Origin: Nymphaea colorata
Lineage: Eukaryota; Streptophyta; Magnoliopsida; Nymphaeales; Nymphaeaceae
Length of the DNA: 64,000 nucleotides
Direction of reading: 5' to 3'
Assembly (NCBI RefSeq): GCF_008831285.2
Contig: NC_045141.1
Coordinates: forward strand, 19,836,848 to 19,900,847
This document shows, in pieces, positions 61,901-64,000 of this stretch. The position numbers and the translations under genes are program-made. Below the pieces are notes generated by a model. That model was not told the origin of the DNA, made no database searches, and was given only the letters and a program-made list of their open reading frames with translations. Every line of letters starts with the position of its first letter. The first letter of the stretch is position 1.

Positions 61901-63506
61901 TTGGTGAGAAGAGGTTTTCAAATGTCAAGGAATCTCAACACTCAAGTACTTGGACAAGCAAGAGAAAATTCCTTTAACAATTTCAACCTCAGGAAAGATG
62001 AGCCTAGTGAACTTCCACTTTCAAAGAGATCTTCAACCCTAAACTAACTAATGCATTGGTGTTATTTTAGTCTACTAAGATTCCATAAAATTATATTTTT
62101 ATTTAATTAGTATTTTCTACAAAGTCATAGTGTTTCAAGAAAGCATATCCTCTTTCGAGCATGATCATAATACTGTCGCAACTAAGCAAGGAAATAAGAT
62201 TTTAACAATCACATAAGCATGAGGCTGATTATCAGGTAAATTACACTACAGAGACAATTTCGCTTGATTGTACCACAACCTTGGGTTAAATTGGAATAAG
62301 GATTCTAGAATCATTAAGAAGGAAACAAGAACTTAGAAATGTAAACATAGTGCAATTCCCAAAGCAAAAAGATGTGAAAATTGCTCTCTTTATTAACAAT
62401 TTTACCTGCGCAAATATCGGGATAACACCACAAATATGACCATCTTAGTCTTCCTACATGCTTTCAAAAGAAAAAGAATTTCAAAAACAATATCCTAGTT
62501 TTATGCTAAAGATTAATCAAATCACCTGGTGTATCACAGCCGACCCAAACTTTAGGTCTCGCAAGACGATGGTCAGCATCTCCTTAATTTCTACCTCAGC
62601 AAAAGTTGCATCAGAAAGTTTTGTAAGAAATAAATTAAATAAAAAAATAAATCAACTGAAATTTGAGAAACAATATAAAACCAGTGAAAAAATTACAAGA
62701 ACATATTTTCTCTAGGTGTTATTTCTTCAATAAGAACAAAAGATCCTGACATACGATGACCAGAATTTGCTCTTTGCTTACTTCCTACAGAATGTTCAGT
62801 AAAAGGAAATAGCATAGTACATTTAATAAGGTTCATCATGACTTGTCAAAAACGAGCAACAAAAGGACCTCAATTTTACCTGAAAAGATACGACAAAAAT
62901 ATAAAGGATGGAAAAAAAAAGAGAAGCATAACAAATACCACGGCTATCAAATGTTTCTGGCACAACAAGGATGGCAGAATACAAGCTTCTACTGGCAGAA
63001 CAAATTTGCAACTTTTCATTTAGTACCCAATCCCAAATGGTAAAAAGATCTTCAGCAACCTATAATGTCAATCCAATAAAAGCCAAATAAGACCTCAGAA
63101 AGACAATAAAAATATAGAAAAGTATTTCAGTCTTGATGTTGGATGCAGATGCTTGGCAGAGTGAACATTATTAATATGTGTTTCATAGGTAACCAAGCAT
63201 ACAATGATGGCTACATAAACGGAGTACATTTTGTTGATTATTTAAGTTAAACAGGCTGAAAGGTCCAAATGAGCAAAAGACATCTTGACTCTTGGTATAC
63301 CTGTTGGGAGGAGTAATACTGAGAGACATTAAAATGACCTCGGCGGATAGGGCGGCACAAGCAATATGGATCGGTTGGAGCAATTTTCAGTGCCTCCTCA
63401 CCACAAATGAACTCTCTATAACTGTACTCACTCATTCTTTTCCCACTTTCCACTAAATCCCGTTCATCCGACACATTTTCTTTGGCATCTTTATTTTCAG
63501 AATCTT
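46298..63506 (-). CDS. ARP9: Actin-related protein 9, 5' end beyond the window
   Basis: Fourteen exons join in one frame: 63301-63506, 62939-63059, 62526-62590, 60665-60754, 60431-60481, 54077-54208, 53870-53959, 52335-52405, 52065-52261, 51946-51989, 51817-51866, 50727-50772, 47924-47974 and 46298-46441 (stop TGA). All introns are GT-AG. They code for 451 residues; Arabidopsis ARP9 is about 600, so the first 140 or so residues lie to the right. Actin-fold landmarks include CRPIRRGHFN, LVVPETFD, EGLAAAFGNGLSTACIVS, DGVALPTSCVTLPFGGEDI, GLAEAITSSIMSTGRIDL, IGGVALTEGIIGAVEER and the final WKGGAILGVLDFGRDAW. ARP9 is generally placed with the Arp8 branch, found in the nuclear INO80 chromatin remodelling complex; that role is family knowledge, not seen here. 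The intron between exons 60431-60481 and 54077-54208 has swollen to 6.2 kb with transposons without breaking the frame. Confidence 0.94.
48812..49125 (-). mobile_element. AT-rich MITE-like repeat, copy B
   Basis: The reverse complement of this segment aligns with 9806-10150 along most of its length, including tataatacagcaaagctgtt, a long poly-A/T body and aaaacgtgcttcctgtg. It lies in the 2.75 kb ARP9 intron between exons 50727-50772 and 47924-47974. Divergence from copy A is considerable. Ends are approximate. Confidence 0.6.
53460..53524. repeat. (AC)n-(GT)n inverted microsatellite
   Basis: An AC run (53460-53476) is followed directly by a GT run (53479-53524, one ATGT interruption), which makes a self-complementary palindrome. 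It is in an ARP9 intron. Confidence 0.95.
54600..54715. repeat. Short degenerate tandem repeat of about 45 bp
   Basis: ggcttatggcactccacaaa gatagac and gcctatgacactccatgaagatagac are adjacent imperfect copies, with a partial third (ctgatggcactgc). They lie in the large ARP9 intron. Confidence 0.55.
55502..55985. mobile_element. GTACCC word-array element
   Basis: The left end cacatgggtac and the right end gtacctatgtg form an imperfect terminal inverted repeat of 11 bases. Both sides carry arrays of GTACCC/GGGTAC words, and the interior has a TA microsatellite at 55845-55908. The right block follows the same scaffold as 57420-57491 with GTACC in place of GCACC. No clean target duplication. Confidence 0.5.
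55845..55908. repeat. (TA)n microsatellite
   Basis: A run of about 32 TA units, placed directly before a word block like those at 11925 and 57427. Confidence 0.95.
56076..56730. mobile_element. hAT-type MITE with GTATCG subterminal arrays
   Basis: The 655-base element begins CAATGTTGTA and ends TATAACACTG; the inverted termini fit the hAT YARNG rule (CAATG and CAGTG). It is flanked by gatctaac at 56068-56075 and again at 56731-56738, a perfect 8-bp target duplication as hAT elements make. About 90 bases at each end carry GTATCG/CGATAC words in both orientations, which in hAT elements are transposase binding sites. The interior is AT-rich and non-coding. Confidence 0.8.
57492..60082 (+). mobile_element. 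Broken Ty1/copia retrotransposon, 3' half with 3' LTR
   Basis: Only the 3' half remains. It enters in the middle of the integrase core (RTDN and the NGVAE block), goes through the integrase C-terminal part, then reverse transcriptase (KARLVAKGYT, YVDDI at about 58945) and RNase H (SDADYAGSVKDRKS, SRSSAESEYKA, HIEVDCHYIRD), ending at 59894. Gag, protease, the first catalytic Asp of integrase and the 5' LTR are missing. The frame is broken by a stop and frame changes at about 58456-58640, a frame change near 59260 and a stop at 59477. A 32-base repeat lies at about 58217-58275. The polypurine tract ttgagggggag leads into the 3' LTR, which starts tgttgaatc at 59902; its end near 60082 is approximate. 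It cannot be active. Confidence 0.85.
61292..61667. repeat. Diverged 155-171 bp direct duplication
   Basis: Segments 61292-61462 and 61513-61667 start at aagcttatccatt and share ctctcataaaatttggagca, taggccta, acttaattagataaa and gaactgtggta. They are separated by a GA-rich microsatellite (61487-61507). The repeat is in an ARP9 intron. Confidence 0.8.
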
Positions 63507-64000
63507 CTGCAGAAAGGTAAATAAACTTTAGCATGTGTTCATGACAGAAGGTAGATAGGAAGTGGAACAGATTGCAAAAGTAAGAAAATGCACGTAAAGT
63601 AAAAGGAAGCACAGTTAACTTAGTACTGATGCTTAAGGTCATCAATAAGCCTATCCTTGAGCAAATTGCTTTCACTAGCACAATAACATGAAAGTAGGGA
63701 TATGATTTAGATATTAACTGATATTCAATGTGTGTTCGAATTCCAGTAGTTGGATTAAAAAGGAAAGATCACACCCAATTAGTAATCAGCTGCAGATTTT
63801 GTATCGGGTTTTCCTTATCAAGTCCAATAGATATCCAATTTTCACGGACACCCGTGTCCAACTACAGGTAAAAATTCAGGTACAGTATTTATTTTTTTTC
63901 TTTAATTTTTGAATCTCAATCCCAAGCAGAGTCAAATCAAGCAATACCCAAATAGTTGGATAGGGTACTAGCTATATCCAATCCATTGACACCTCCACAT
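63507..64000. repeat. ARP9 upstream intron with word-rich repeat end
   Basis: No ARP9 exon was recognised here. From about 63780 the sequence carries recurring ggatatcc / tatccaat and gacacc words on both strands up to the edge, like the word-rich segments at 26340 and 12350. This is probably one end of an element that continues past the window. Confidence 0.35.

Overview
This window is nuclear DNA from a flowering plant. The evidence is the gene content: a class I LOB-domain transcription factor, a PLS-class PPR protein, a plant-type cyclophilin with the plant loop and redox cysteine pair, a plant ARP9, and Ptta/En/Spm transposase-derived, copia, LINE and TRIM remnants. Genes have GT-AG introns, are AT-rich outside exons, and contain many microsatellites. 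The sequence alone does not fix the species. No organellar, bacterial or viral segment was seen.

Layout from left to right. 917-2721 (+) is a six-exon Transposase_24 gene with a Gln/Glu-rich coiled-coil tail; its start was not found. 3496-5166 (+) is an intronless PPR gene resembling the mitochondrial editing factor MEF3. 7163-17398 (-) is a 14-exon 3-hydroxyisobutyryl-CoA hydrolase-like gene whose frame closes over 401 residues; its introns carry MITE-like repeats and recent tandem duplications. 17399-24348 has no recognised gene but holds long AT/GA microsatellites, a probable SINE and a diverged TRIM retrotransposon. 24349-25369 (+) is a two-exon LBD transcription factor. 26921-35232 (+) is the 11-exon large subunit of TFIIA (387 residues). 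35233-43197 is gene-poor, with two short related ORFs of the At4g14450-like type and a LINE fragment. 44447-44965 (+) is a cytosolic cyclophilin with a probable 5' UTR intron. 46298 to at least 63506 (-) is ARP9; 14 exons are in the window and its 5' end lies beyond the right edge.

The genes are independent housekeeping or regulatory loci with no operon-like logic. They cover transcription initiation (TFIIA), chromatin (ARP9), valine catabolism or acyl-CoA hydrolysis (HIBCH-like), organelle RNA processing (PPR), lateral-organ or root transcription (LBD) and protein folding (cyclophilin). The most unusual part is the 6.2 kb ARP9 intron at 54209-60430. It holds a stack of word-array elements (arrays of GTGCGG, GTACCC or GTATCG words), one of them a hAT-type MITE with a perfect 8-bp target-site duplication, abutting a broken copia element. 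All flanking exons still join in frame. No clearly new cellular system was found; the novelty is in the repeat architecture.
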